A stretch of DNA of 17,389 bases from JALZHR01 sp036389695. GTDB lineage: Bacteria; Acidobacteriota; Blastocatellia; Pyrinomonadales; Pyrinomonadaceae. The notes under the pieces are model-generated. The model did no database searches and was not told where the DNA came from. It saw only the letters and a list, made by a program, of their open reading frames with translations. Position 1 is the stretch's first letter. Every line of letters starts with the position of its first letter. This document shows positions 1-6,808 of this stretch, one piece after another. Where the stretch lies: the NCBI GenBank assembly GCA_036389695.1, contig DASVWG010000303.1, positions 1 through 17,389 of the forward strand, read 5' to 3'. The translations under genes were made by a program, and so were the position numbers.

Positions 1-2405
1 AACTTTGCAATATCCTCGCTTTTTTCGTCGAATACGTTGCGACCGATTGATAATGCTTTTTGGTAAAATTCAAATCCCTGATTGATATTTCCTACATTTC
101 CAGCAATAACTCCCAAATCGTTATACAAATTGGCGAGCAGTTTTTCGTCATTCAGTTGATTTTCCTGGTATGAATTTAGAGCTTTTTCGAGCAGGAGTTT
201 AGCTTCCTGATAATTTCCGCGATGCCATAAAGGATATGCTTCAAAGTCGGTTAAATAAACAGTTTCGATTGGCAGAACATCAACGGATTCAGATTGCCAT
301 TGCTGTAAATGAATCGTTTCGTTTTCAAATTCTGCAATATACTTAAAATCGTCTTTTCTCTGGCGAAACCATTCGACCAGCTTGCCGACAATCTTTTGAT
401 GCCATTCTTTTCTTTCGGCAAGCGGTTTTTCAAACCGTCGAACTCTGGCGACTAGGCGGTGAATCGTATAGCGTTTCGCGTCTTTTTCCTCTTTAATCAA
501 GCGCAGATTGACTAAATCGGAAAGAGCCGTCGTTAAGGTGTAGTTGTTTTCGATTCCAATCAACGACTGCAAAAGTGAATAGCCCATCGAAGATTTTCCG
601 CTCCACGCGAGGATGTCTAGAATTTCTTCGAGATACGGTTTTTTCGTTAAGACTTTTTCGCTGATTTTGAGCGTGCGGATAATGCTCTTGTCATGATGCG
701 TGAAACTGATGGACGGAAAATCTTCTTCGAGCGCGTCGAGCGGAACTTCGTCTAAAAATTCGAGATATTCGCGGAAGGAAATAATCTGATGCTCGGCGAG
801 AAAACCGCCGACAAGCTCAACAGCTAAAGGCAAATCACCTAGTTCTTTCAGAATCTCTTCAAACGCCTTTTTATTTGCTTCATTTTCCTTTTCGTCCGCT
901 TTATCTTCGAGCGAACGATTGGAAACTTCAAGCAGAAGCTTTCGCGATTCGTCGCGATGCAGAACGTCGAGATTTATTTCGTCGAAAAATTCCTGCTTTT
1001 CACGCGAAGTTATTAAAATATGCGGGCGCGCGCTGCTTTCGGGCAGATAATTTTCAATCGCTTTCCGTTCATCGACGTTATCAAAGATAATCAGACAATC
1101 GGAAAGCTTGCGAAAACGGTTTCTGACTAATTCGGCTTGGTCGAAACCCGTATCGAATTGCGAAATCCAATTTAAATCTTCGCCGATTTTGATTAACTGA
1201 ATATTAATATCTTCGTCAGCCGTCAACCAGAACACGCCGTTTTCGTAACAATTCCGATAAGCGTGAGCATATTCGACGGCGAGCTGTGTTTTGCCCAAGC
1301 CGCCAATGCCTTTGATATTGACGATTTGACTGATAGCGGCGCGTCCGCTTTTGCTCAGCGATTCCCAAATCTTTTCGCGCAAGCCTTCGCGCCCGACGAA
1401 CGCTTCGCCTTTGGAAGCAAACGGGACGTTGAAATGATTTTTGAGCGCATCTTTCGGTGAAGTTGCTTGAGCGTTTGAAATAAATGGTTCGCTCGGCGGG
1501 ATTTCCTTTTCATCTTCACTTTTGGCAAGGTCACGTAATTCACGAAGCAATTCGAGAAAAGGCTCTCCGTAATCTTCGTAGATGATTTTATCTACATATT
1601 CAGGAATATTCGGTTTATGTTCTTCGGATTTATGAAGCAATACATAAAACGAACCGATTGCGCCGCCGTAAATTTGATGGATGTATTCGAGTTGTTTGAG
1701 AAAATATGGGTCGTCGAGGCTAAAACCGATAAAAAGAAAAGTGCGTTGAGTTAGAAACGTGAGCAATGTTCTCAGTTTGGCTTCATTGTTTCCTTCATCG
1801 TAAAAGGCTTCGTATTGTTGTCTGGTAAAGATGACTTTTTCTTTATTGTCTATATGTCCGTGTAGATGCCAAACCGTCGGACGCGTGACTTCTTTTTCTT
1901 TTTGCAGCTGGCTGTATTCGACGATTTGAGCATCAAGTATTTTAGGCGGATTAAGATTCGGGCAACTCCACTGTAATACTAAATCAACATTGGTGGTAAT
2001 AATTAAATTATTGCTTAATTCCCAAACAATTTGCGGCGCTTCTAAAGACTTGTCGTCGGCTTCTTCTCTTTTGATATTGAAGGTTTTATCAAGGACTTCA
2101 TACCAACGATTTTTGCCAAGCTGTTCGAAAGCCTGCTGCATTGCGTCCAGATATTTCGGCGGATTAGGTTTCAAACAACTCAGAATATAGTCAGCATCGC
2201 CGGATTTATTCTTATCGCGCAAAGCATCTGCGAGAATTTCAACAAATTCTCGCCAGCTTGGAAAAAGCGGATTGAAAGATTTTGCCGAATCTTTCTCCCT
2301 TTTTTCGATACAACGAGAAACACCTGCGCCGATAAATAAAACAACCTCTTTGTTTCTAAGCGCATCAATAAGTGATTCGTGCATTTGCAAATCTATATTC
2401 GACAT
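1..2405 (-). CDS. SIR2 / NB-ARC / TPR immune-receptor-like protein (Avs5-like SIR2-STAND), 3' end outside window
   Basis: The open frame runs from the ATG at 2405 to the window edge: 801 codons with no stop, so the C-terminus is missing. Residues 1 to about 290 are a SIR2-like NADase domain: FIGAGVSR (24-31), the nucleotide motif TTNVD (137-141), WHLHG (179-183, likely catalytic His182) and GFSLDDPY (227-234). Residues about 335-660 are an NB-ARC NTPase. It has a VGRE entry motif, Walker A GIGGLGKT (366-373), Walker B LIIFDNVD (438-445), an ITSR sensor (465-468), a GLPL-like LGDLPLA (522-528) and an IHRLV winged-helix motif near 648. Tetratricopeptide-like helices follow (about 725-801). Known family: SIR2-STAND (AVAST type V) proteins sense phage components, oligomerise and deplete NAD+. 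That this one does so is inferred. The start is supported by AAGG five bases upstream. It is divergent from the radical SAM gene. A non-defence STAND signalling role is the alternative. Confidence 0.88.
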   Translation of the reverse strand, partial: MSNIDLQMHESLIDALRNKEVVLFIGAGVSRCIEKREKDSAKSFNPLFPSWREFVEILADALRDKNKSGDADYILSCLKPNPPKYLDAMQQAFEQLGKNRWYEVLDKTFNIKREEADDKSLEAPQIVWELSNNLIITTNVDLVLQWSCPNLNPPKILDAQIVEYSQLQKEKEVTRPTVWHLHGHIDNKEKVIFTRQQYEAFYDEGNNEAKLRTLLTFLTQRTFLFIGFSLDDPYFLKQLEYIHQIYGGAIGSFYVLLHKSEEHKPNIPEYVDKIIYEDYGEPFLELLRELRDLAKSEDEKEIPPSEPFISNAQATSPKDALKNHFNVPFASKGEAFVGREGLREKIWESLSKSGRAAISQIVNIKGIGGLGKTQLAVEYAHAYRNCYENGVFWLTADEDINIQLIKIGEDLNWISQFDTGFDQAELVRNRFRKLSDCLIIFDNVDERKAIENYLPESSARPHILITSREKQEFFDEINLDVLHRDESRKLLLEVSNRSLEDKADEKENEANKKAFEEILKELGDLPLAVELVGGFLAEHQIISFREYLEFLDEVPLDALEEDFPSISFTHHDKSIIRTLKISEKVLTKKPYLEEILDILAWSGKSSMGYSLLQSLIGIENNYTLTTALSDLVNLRLIKEEKDAKRYTIHRLVARVRRFEKPLAERKEWHQKIVGKLVEWFRQRKDDFKYIAEFENETIHLQQWQSESVDVLPIETVYLTDFEAYPLWHRGNYQEAKLLLEKALNSYQENQLNDEKLLANLYNDLGVIAGNVGNINQGFEFYQKALSIGRNVFDEKSEDIAK

Positions 2406-2431
2406 GAGAACCTTGCCCGAATTTGTTCTCA
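2405..2431 (-). promoter_or_regulatory. Hairpin over the start codon and ribosome-binding site of the SIR2-STAND gene
   Basis: TGAGAAC (2405-2411) and GTTCTCA (2425-2431) are a perfect 7-base inverted repeat with 13 bases between. In the minus-strand mRNA the 3' arm overlaps the start codon and the AAGG ribosome-binding site straddles the loop and stem, so folding could hold down translation. The pairing is seen directly; the regulatory role is inferred. Confidence 0.35.
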
Positions 2432-2562
2432 ATAAATTACATTGAGTTGGCTGTGATTAAAGTGTTTTCGCCGAAAAACTCTCGCCATTATGCGTTAATT
2501 TTTGTAAAGTTTCCAGCATTTGCGGCGGTGAAAATTGGCAAACGGGCGGAAATTTGGTAGGC

Positions 2563-2590
2563 TTTACTTTGTATTTCTGCGTCTTTATAT
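2563..2590 (+). promoter_or_regulatory. Possible sigma70-type promoter for the radical SAM gene
   Basis: TTTACT (2563-2568) and TTATAT (2585-2590) are separated by 16 bases, 34 bases before the radical SAM start. The match to TTGACA/TATAAT is only moderate. The rest of the 219-base divergent intergenic region (2406-2624) shows no other clear element. No convincing ribosome-binding site precedes the ATG, so a short or leaderless-like leader is possible. Confidence 0.28.
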
Positions 2591-2624
2591 CAAAAATTCT
2601 ATTTAAACTGTTAAAATAAAATCT

Positions 2625-4586
2625 ATGTTTAGTGATAATTTTCGTCGCGGCGAAGGTAAAGGGAAGGGGAAAACCGGCTCGAAAGCGGCTTCGAAGCTTG
2701 CCGATTTAGGCTGGAAGGCTTTTCAGGCGGTGAATAAGGCTTTGCCGGAGGGCGAGTCGATTAAGCCGGCGTGGGCGGCGGAACCGCTTTTGAAATCTTA
2801 CGAAAGAACCGCGCCGCCTTTGGGTTTTCCGCGCGAAACCGATTCTTTGTGCCCGACTTGTGTGAAGCAGGTGCGCGAAGGCGTGACTTCCGGCGAGATT
2901 CCGCTGGAGATTTTGATGAATTCGCATCCGGGCGAGATTAAAGCGCAGATTCTGGAAGAGAACGGGCAGGTGCTGATGCGGAAAACCTGTCCGACGCACG
3001 GCGAGTTTGAAGACGTTCTGGCGACGGACGCGAAGTTTCTGGAGCGCATCGAGTCTTTGTTTTACGGGCGCGATTTTAAGGCGGCGGAAGATAAGCACGT
3101 GCATCATCACGGGACGTCCGACATTAAATTCGGGCGCGGCGCGGTTTTGACGGTTGACTTGACCAATCGCTGCAATATGATGTGCAACCCGTGTTTTATG
3201 GACGCCAATCAGGTCGGCTACGTTCACGAGCCGACGTTTGAAGATACGAAAGCTATCCTAGACCGCGCGATAAGCTTCAAGCCGCGTCGTCAAATCATCA
3301 TTCTGTTTTCGGGCGGCGAGCCGACGATTGCGCCGCATTTTCTCGAATCGGTCGCTTATGCGAGAAAGATTGGATTCTATCGCATTTTAGCGGCGACCAA
3401 CGGTATTCGCTACGCCGAAGACATAGAGTTTTGCAAGGCGGCGAAAGAAGCCGGGCAGCACGGCGTTTATTTGCAGTTTGACGGCGTTTCGGAAGAGAAG
3501 AACAAGCATCGCGGCGTCGGCAATTTGTTTGACGTCAAATTGAAAGCGATTGAAAATCTCGCTTCGGTCGGCATTAAAGTTACTTTGGTGACGACGATTG
3601 TCAACACGATTAACAACGACGGCATCGGCGACATCGTGAAATTTGCCGCCGAAAATATCGACAAGGTGCAAACCATCGCTTTCCAGCCGGTTTCGTTTAC
3701 GGGGCGCGACGAGGACGTTTCGGATGCGGATAGAAAACAGCAGCGTTACACTTTGGCGGGAATGACGCACGATTTGAAAAATCAGTTGGACGGCAATCTC
3801 GACATTCAGCCGCTGCGCGATTGGTTTCCGCTTTCGTCGTATTCGGCTTTTACTTCCGTGATGGATATGCTGCAGGGCGCGGACGCGCCGTGGGGCTGGT
3901 CGTCGTGCAACTGTCATCCGAACTGCGGAATCTTTACGCTCGTCGTCGTGAATAAAAAGACGGGCGCGATGAAATCTCTGTTCGAGTTTTTCAACTACGA
4001 GCAGTTTATGAAAGACGTCGCCGTCATTACCGACACGGCGCGCGGCAGGAAACTAACGATGGCGCAGCTTGGAATGGCGATTATGCGAAATTATAATGCC
4101 GCCGCCGCGCCGGAAGGTTTTCCGATTTCGCAGATTTTAAATCTTTTCAAACCGTCTTCGACGACTTCCAATTCAGACCGCAACGACCGTATGAAGCAGG
4201 AGAAAACGGACGATGACGTGTGGCGCGTTTTGTGCGTCGAGGGAATGTGGTTTCAGGATTTATTCACGTATGATTTCCGCCGCACGGAAATGTGCGTCAT
4301 TCCCTACGGCACGCAGGAAGGCGAAATCAGCTTCTGCGCCTACAATACGGGCGTCGGCTGGCGGCAAATCATCGAAGAGATGCACAAAACCGCATCTTTG
4401 TCCGAATGGTATAAAGAACACGGTCGCCACGCCGTCTATGCCAAAGGCAAAGAAGTGCCCGGCATCAGCAAGACGCGCAGCTTGAGCCTGCCCGTGATTG
4501 CGAAGGTTTTGCAGGAAGATTTGGATAAGCCCGCCGTCACGCCGTATCTGGTGGAAGATGAGGAATACGAGACGGTGAAAATTTAG
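2625..4586 (+). CDS. Radical SAM enzyme, tetraether lipid synthase (Tes)-like, COG1964 type
   Basis: 653-residue protein. Residues 72-130 form a zinc-ribbon/rubredoxin-like module: CPTC at 76-79 and a CPTHGEF motif at 122-128. The radical SAM core carries CNMMCNPC (183-190, the CxxxCxxC ligands of the SAM-binding 4Fe-4S cluster) and FSGGEPT (228-234). Extra cysteines at 428, 430 and 434, then 537, 557 and 571, would suit auxiliary clusters. This arrangement matches archaeal Tes (MJ0619), which joins lipid tails into membrane-spanning tetraethers, and bacterial homologues proposed to make membrane-spanning lipids. That this protein acts on lipid tails is inferred; other COG1964 members have other or unknown roles. 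An unusual basic Gly/Lys-rich tail (about residues 7-25) precedes the conserved part. The ATG has no clear ribosome-binding site, but the open frame and alignment leave no better start. Single gene, ended by a terminator. Confidence 0.82.
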   Translation: MFSDNFRRGEGKGKGKTGSKAASKLADLGWKAFQAVNKALPEGESIKPAWAAEPLLKSYERTAPPLGFPRETDSLCPTCVKQVREGVTSGEIPLEILMNSHPGEIKAQILEENGQVLMRKTCPTHGEFEDVLATDAKFLERIESLFYGRDFKAAEDKHVHHHGTSDIKFGRGAVLTVDLTNRCNMMCNPCFMDANQVGYVHEPTFEDTKAILDRAISFKPRRQIIILFSGGEPTIAPHFLESVAYARKIGFYRILAATNGIRYAEDIEFCKAAKEAGQHGVYLQFDGVSEEKNKHRGVGNLFDVKLKAIENLASVGIKVTLVTTIVNTINNDGIGDIVKFAAENIDKVQTIAFQPVSFTGRDEDVSDADRKQQRYTLAGMTHDLKNQLDGNLDIQPLRDWFPLSSYSAFTSVMDMLQGADAPWGWSSCNCHPNCGIFTLVVVNKKTGAMKSLFEFFNYEQFMKDVAVITDTARGRKLTMAQLGMAIMRNYNAAAAPEGFPISQILNLFKPSSTTSNSDRNDRMKQEKTDDDVWRVLCVEGMWFQDLFTYDFRRTEMCVIPYGTQEGEISFCAYNTGVGWRQIIEEMHKTASLSEWYKEHGRHAVYAKGKEVPGISKTRSLSLPVIAKVLQEDLDKPAVTPYLVEDEEYETVKI

Positions 4587-4615
4587 AGGCTGCCGCAAAA
4601 TTAAAAAACAAGGTC

Positions 4616-4645
4616 AAAAGGCGAGTTTACGGCTCGCCTTTTTTT
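4616..4645 (+). terminator. Rho-independent terminator after the radical SAM gene
   Basis: AAAAGGCGAG (4616-4625) pairs with CTCGCCTTTT (4633-4642) around a 7-base loop, followed by further T residues. It begins 29 bases after the stop codon. Confidence 0.85.
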
Positions 4646-4706
4646 GTTTTTAAAAAGGCGTCCGTTTATTTCTCGCGCCGTTTGTTCTTAAAACAATAAT
4701 GGCTTT

Positions 4707-4742
4707 GCACCAAAGGGCGAAAATTTTAAGCAGTTTTGGTGC
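4707..4742. repeat. Inverted repeat with 8-base arms
   Basis: GCACCAAA (4707-4714) and TTTGGTGC (4735-4742) are perfect complements, with a 20-base spacer. It lies ten bases left of the larger REP-like palindrome, so it may be part of the same repeat element rather than a regulatory site. Confidence 0.4.
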
Positions 4743-4752
4743 GGAATCAATT

Positions 4753-4831
4753 AAGGCGGAAGCCCGCGCGTGAGCAAGGCGCAGTTTTCGCTCAACTAAT
4801 GCGCCCTTGCTCACGCGCGGGCTTCTGCCTT
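4753..4831. repeat. REP-like long palindrome (79 bp)
   Basis: A 30-base left arm (4753-4782) and a 31-base right arm (4801-4831) are near-perfect reverse complements. They differ by one substitution (position 4758) and one inserted base, around an 18-base AT-rich loop. The core of each arm is GCCCGCGCGTGAGCAAGG or its complement. I recall similar GC-rich 'cgcgcgtgagcaagg' palindromes as frequent intergenic repeats in Blastocatellia genomes, like REP/BIME elements moved by RAYT transposases. That recollection cannot be tested here. No second copy is seen in this window. Confidence 0.7.
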
Positions 4832-4853
4832 TGAAATACAATCTCTCTTTTTT

Positions 4854-4881
4854 AAAAACCGGTGAGTTTTTGCCGGTTTTT
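4854..4881. terminator. Terminator-like hairpin with A-run and T-run, possibly bidirectional
   Basis: AAAAACCGG (4854-4862) pairs with CCGGTTTTT (4873-4881) across a 10-base loop. Flanking A and T tracts would allow termination in either direction. No gene ends here on either strand, so it may be a relic, or it may insulate the TIR operon from upstream transcription. Confidence 0.5.
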
Positions 4882-4887
4882 AACATA

Positions 4888-5024
4888 TATAAGGAAGACG
4901 CTGATTTAAGAAAGCCGCGAAAGCCGCGCGTCTTTCCGGCGGGCAGATAGTTACCGGCGTCGAAAGATTAAAGGCAGAAACGGCGGCTTTTGCAAATTTA
5001 GAATATTAAAGCGTCTTCTTTATA
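4888..5024. repeat. Nested inverted-repeat element with a 15-bp closing stem (structured RNA or MITE-like)
   Basis: TATAAGGAAGACGCT (4888-4902) and AGCGTCTTCTTTATA (5010-5024) are complementary at 14 of 15 positions; the exception is a G-U wobble in plus-strand RNA. Inside lie AAAGCCGC (4911-4918) with GCGGCTTT (4983-4990), then TCTTTC (4931-4936) with GAAAGA (4962-4967), so three stems nest in order. The interior also reads as a protein-like stretch without stops ending at TAA 5008-5010, but it has no start codon. It could be a non-coding RNA, a small palindromic mobile element or a decayed gene end. It is not a recognised family. Confidence 0.35.
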
Positions 5025-5060
5025 AAAGAGTGCATAAAACGGGGCTTGATTTAAAAACCA

Positions 5061-5090
5061 TTGACTTTTCCGTGACATTCCGAATAATAT
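5061..5090 (+). promoter_or_regulatory. Likely promoter of the TIR/nSTAND1 operon
   Basis: TTGACT (5061-5066) is followed by AATAAT (5083-5088, 16-base spacer) or TAATAT (5085-5090, 18-base spacer), a good sigma70-type match. It would give a leader of about 125 bases before the TIR start. The remaining leader (5091-5209) shows no riboswitch or clear operator that I recognise. Confidence 0.5.
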
Positions 5091-5209
5091 GCAAGCTATC
5101 TATCGAATTCGCACTCTCGAAGAAAAGTCTCGCCCTTTCACAAACGTTTGAGCTGTTTACTAATCCATCGGGGGTTGCACAGGCAATCTTATTCTTTACA
5201 ACCAAAGGC

Positions 5210-5216
5210 AGGTGAG
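5210..5216 (+). promoter_or_regulatory. Ribosome-binding site of the TIR gene
   Basis: AGGTGAG ends five bases before the ATG at 5222. It fixes that start, and no in-frame upstream start competes. Confidence 0.7.
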
Positions 5217-5221
5217 AAGTT

Positions 5222-6802
5222 ATGCCCTATGATATTTTTATCAGTTACTCGCACAAAGACAATATAGCCGGGCAGGAAGAAGACGGCTGGGTCGATGTCT
5301 TTCATCAAGGTTTATATAAATATCTGACCGGATATTTAGGCAGAACCGCCCGCATCTGGCGCGACGGGACAAAGATGAGGGGAAACTACCGGCTTCATCA
5401 GGCGGTTTTCGACAATCTGGACGAAACACTGATTTTGATTCCGATTCTCTCGCCGAATTTTCTCAACTCCGAGTGGTGTCCGCGCGAATTAAATTATTTC
5501 TTTCAGCGAAACAATCAGCCGGAAGCGATGGGCACGCGCATTTTTCCCGTCGTCAAAACGCCGATTGAAGCGCCGCCGCCGGAAATCGGCGACAATCTGC
5601 TGAACGAGTTTTTTATCCGCGACGATTTCGGCGAAGAGTGGCGCGAAATCGACCCGGCTTTCGGCGGCGAATACAAAAACAAATTTTTTATGGCAATCAG
5701 CGATTTGGCTCGCGATATTGCCGCTTTTATCAAGCAAATCGAAGACGACTCGAAGAAAACAGTCGTCACGGACGTTGAACCGGATAGAATCGATACGACT
5801 CCGGCGCAAATCACCGCGCCGGCGGACGCGGCGAAAGCCGCCATCGAAGCGACGGAAGACATTCCGGTAATTTATCTCGCCGAGCCGTCGCCCGACCTTG
5901 TCGAGCAGTATAACGACATCCGGCGCGATTTGGAGCAAAGAAGAGATTTAGGACAGCTTAAATTCAATTTCCTGCCGCAGGATTTGACGCCGAATCCGCG
6001 AAAGCCGCCGCGCGCCGACCTCTATATTCAGAAAATCAGTGAAGACATCCGGAAAGCGCGGCTGACCGTGCACCTGATCGGCAGAGAATACGACGGCTTT
6101 CCGCAGCTTTCGGATAAATCTTATCTCCAGATTCAAACCGAAGTCGCCGCCGGGCGCGACGGCGGCGACGCCTTTGACCGTCTGGTCTGGATTCCGCGAA
6201 ATATCAAAATTAACGACGACGAAGCGCATCAGGCTTTTATCGACGAGATTCGCCGCACGGGCGTCAGCGGCGACGGGCTGATGCAGGATTCGTTTGAAGA
6301 ATTCAAATCGCGCATCATCGAAATTCTGGAAAACAAGCCGAAAGTCGAATTGCCGCAGTCGGCGGGCGATACGCCCTGGGTTTATGTTTTGTGCGATAAA
6401 TCCGATTTCGATTCGGTGCGCAGTTTAGAGGACGCGCTGCAGGAAAATAACTGCGCGCTTTTGTCGTCGCGCGATTATCTGGAACCGGCATTAAACGGCG
6501 ACCCGGACATCAACGTTATCGAAACGCATAACGAATATCTGACGATGTGCGACGCGGTTTTGATTTACTGGCATAACGCGCGTCTGCCGTGGGTCAGAAA
6601 AAACGTTTTCGATTTGCAGGGCAGCAAAGCCATCCGGAAAGGGCGCGGCTTTCGCGCGCAGGGAGTTTTGTGCGACGGCAATCTCCAGGACAAGGATAAG
6701 GCGGGTTTTCGCTCGCCGCCGCCGAAAAATCTTTTCAAAGTGGAAGGTCTTTCAAATCTGCCGCAGTTTTTTTCCCAGCTTAACTCAAACGCGGAGGCGT
6801 AA
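5222..6802 (+). CDS. Multi-TIR-domain protein, predicted NAD+-targeting effector
   Basis: 526 residues with three TIR-like (Rossmann-type) segments. Segment 1 (1 to about 175) is a classical TIR domain: YDIFISYSHKD at 3-13, then SPNFLNSEWCPREL at 77-90, where Glu89 matches the catalytic glutamate of NAD+-cleaving TIRs. An Ala/Pro-rich linker (about 178-212) follows. Segment 2 (about 213-372) begins IPVIYLAEPS and contains TVHLIGREYDGFP, resembling the DUF4062/TIR-like modules of STAND-linked proteins. Segment 3 (about 384-520) has WVYVLCDKSD and CDAVLIYWHNA, another TIR-like fold that lacks the catalytic motif. No membrane segment is seen. Known: TIR domains in immunity make signal nucleotides or destroy NAD+. 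Inferred: this is the effector arm for the STAND protein encoded next, six bases downstream in the same operon. Which segments bind and which cleave is unknown. Confidence 0.85.
   Translation: MPYDIFISYSHKDNIAGQEEDGWVDVFHQGLYKYLTGYLGRTARIWRDGTKMRGNYRLHQAVFDNLDETLILIPILSPNFLNSEWCPRELNYFFQRNNQPEAMGTRIFPVVKTPIEAPPPEIGDNLLNEFFIRDDFGEEWREIDPAFGGEYKNKFFMAISDLARDIAAFIKQIEDDSKKTVVTDVEPDRIDTTPAQITAPADAAKAAIEATEDIPVIYLAEPSPDLVEQYNDIRRDLEQRRDLGQLKFNFLPQDLTPNPRKPPRADLYIQKISEDIRKARLTVHLIGREYDGFPQLSDKSYLQIQTEVAAGRDGGDAFDRLVWIPRNIKINDDEAHQAFIDEIRRTGVSGDGLMQDSFEEFKSRIIEILENKPKVELPQSAGDTPWVYVLCDKSDFDSVRSLEDALQENNCALLSSRDYLEPALNGDPDINVIETHNEYLTMCDAVLIYWHNARLPWVRKNVFDLQGSKAIRKGRGFRAQGVLCDGNLQDKDKAGFRSPPPKNLFKVEGLSNLPQFFSQLNSNAEA
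6793..6797 (+). promoter_or_regulatory. Ribosome-binding site of the nSTAND1 gene inside the end of the TIR gene
   Basis: GGAGG lies within the last codons of the TIR gene, 11 bases before the ATG at 6809. The spacing is slightly long. Overlap with the upstream coding end favours translational coupling and equal production of the two proteins. Confidence 0.6.
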
Positions 6803-6808
6803 AAAGCG

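Noticed and set aside
2706..3917. Long minus-strand open frames opposite the radical SAM gene
   Set aside because: They are shadows of the radical SAM gene: Arg/His-rich, no family motifs, no ribosome-binding sites, while the plus strand has complete enzyme motifs.
4650..4886. 78-codon minus-strand frame across the REP-like palindrome
   Set aside because: It simply reads through the inverted repeats and terminator hairpins; the sequence is explained by those structures.
5030..5215. 61-codon plus frame ending in the ribosome-binding site of the TIR gene, and the minus-strand frame over the same bases
   Set aside because: The start is a GTG without a ribosome-binding site, it lies before the likely promoter at 5061-5090, and the peptide is unlike any family. 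The antisense frame is no better supported.
4587..5221. CRISPR array or tRNA in the structured intergenic region
   Set aside because: The repeats are inverted rather than direct and regularly spaced, and no cloverleaf or anticodon arm can be drawn.
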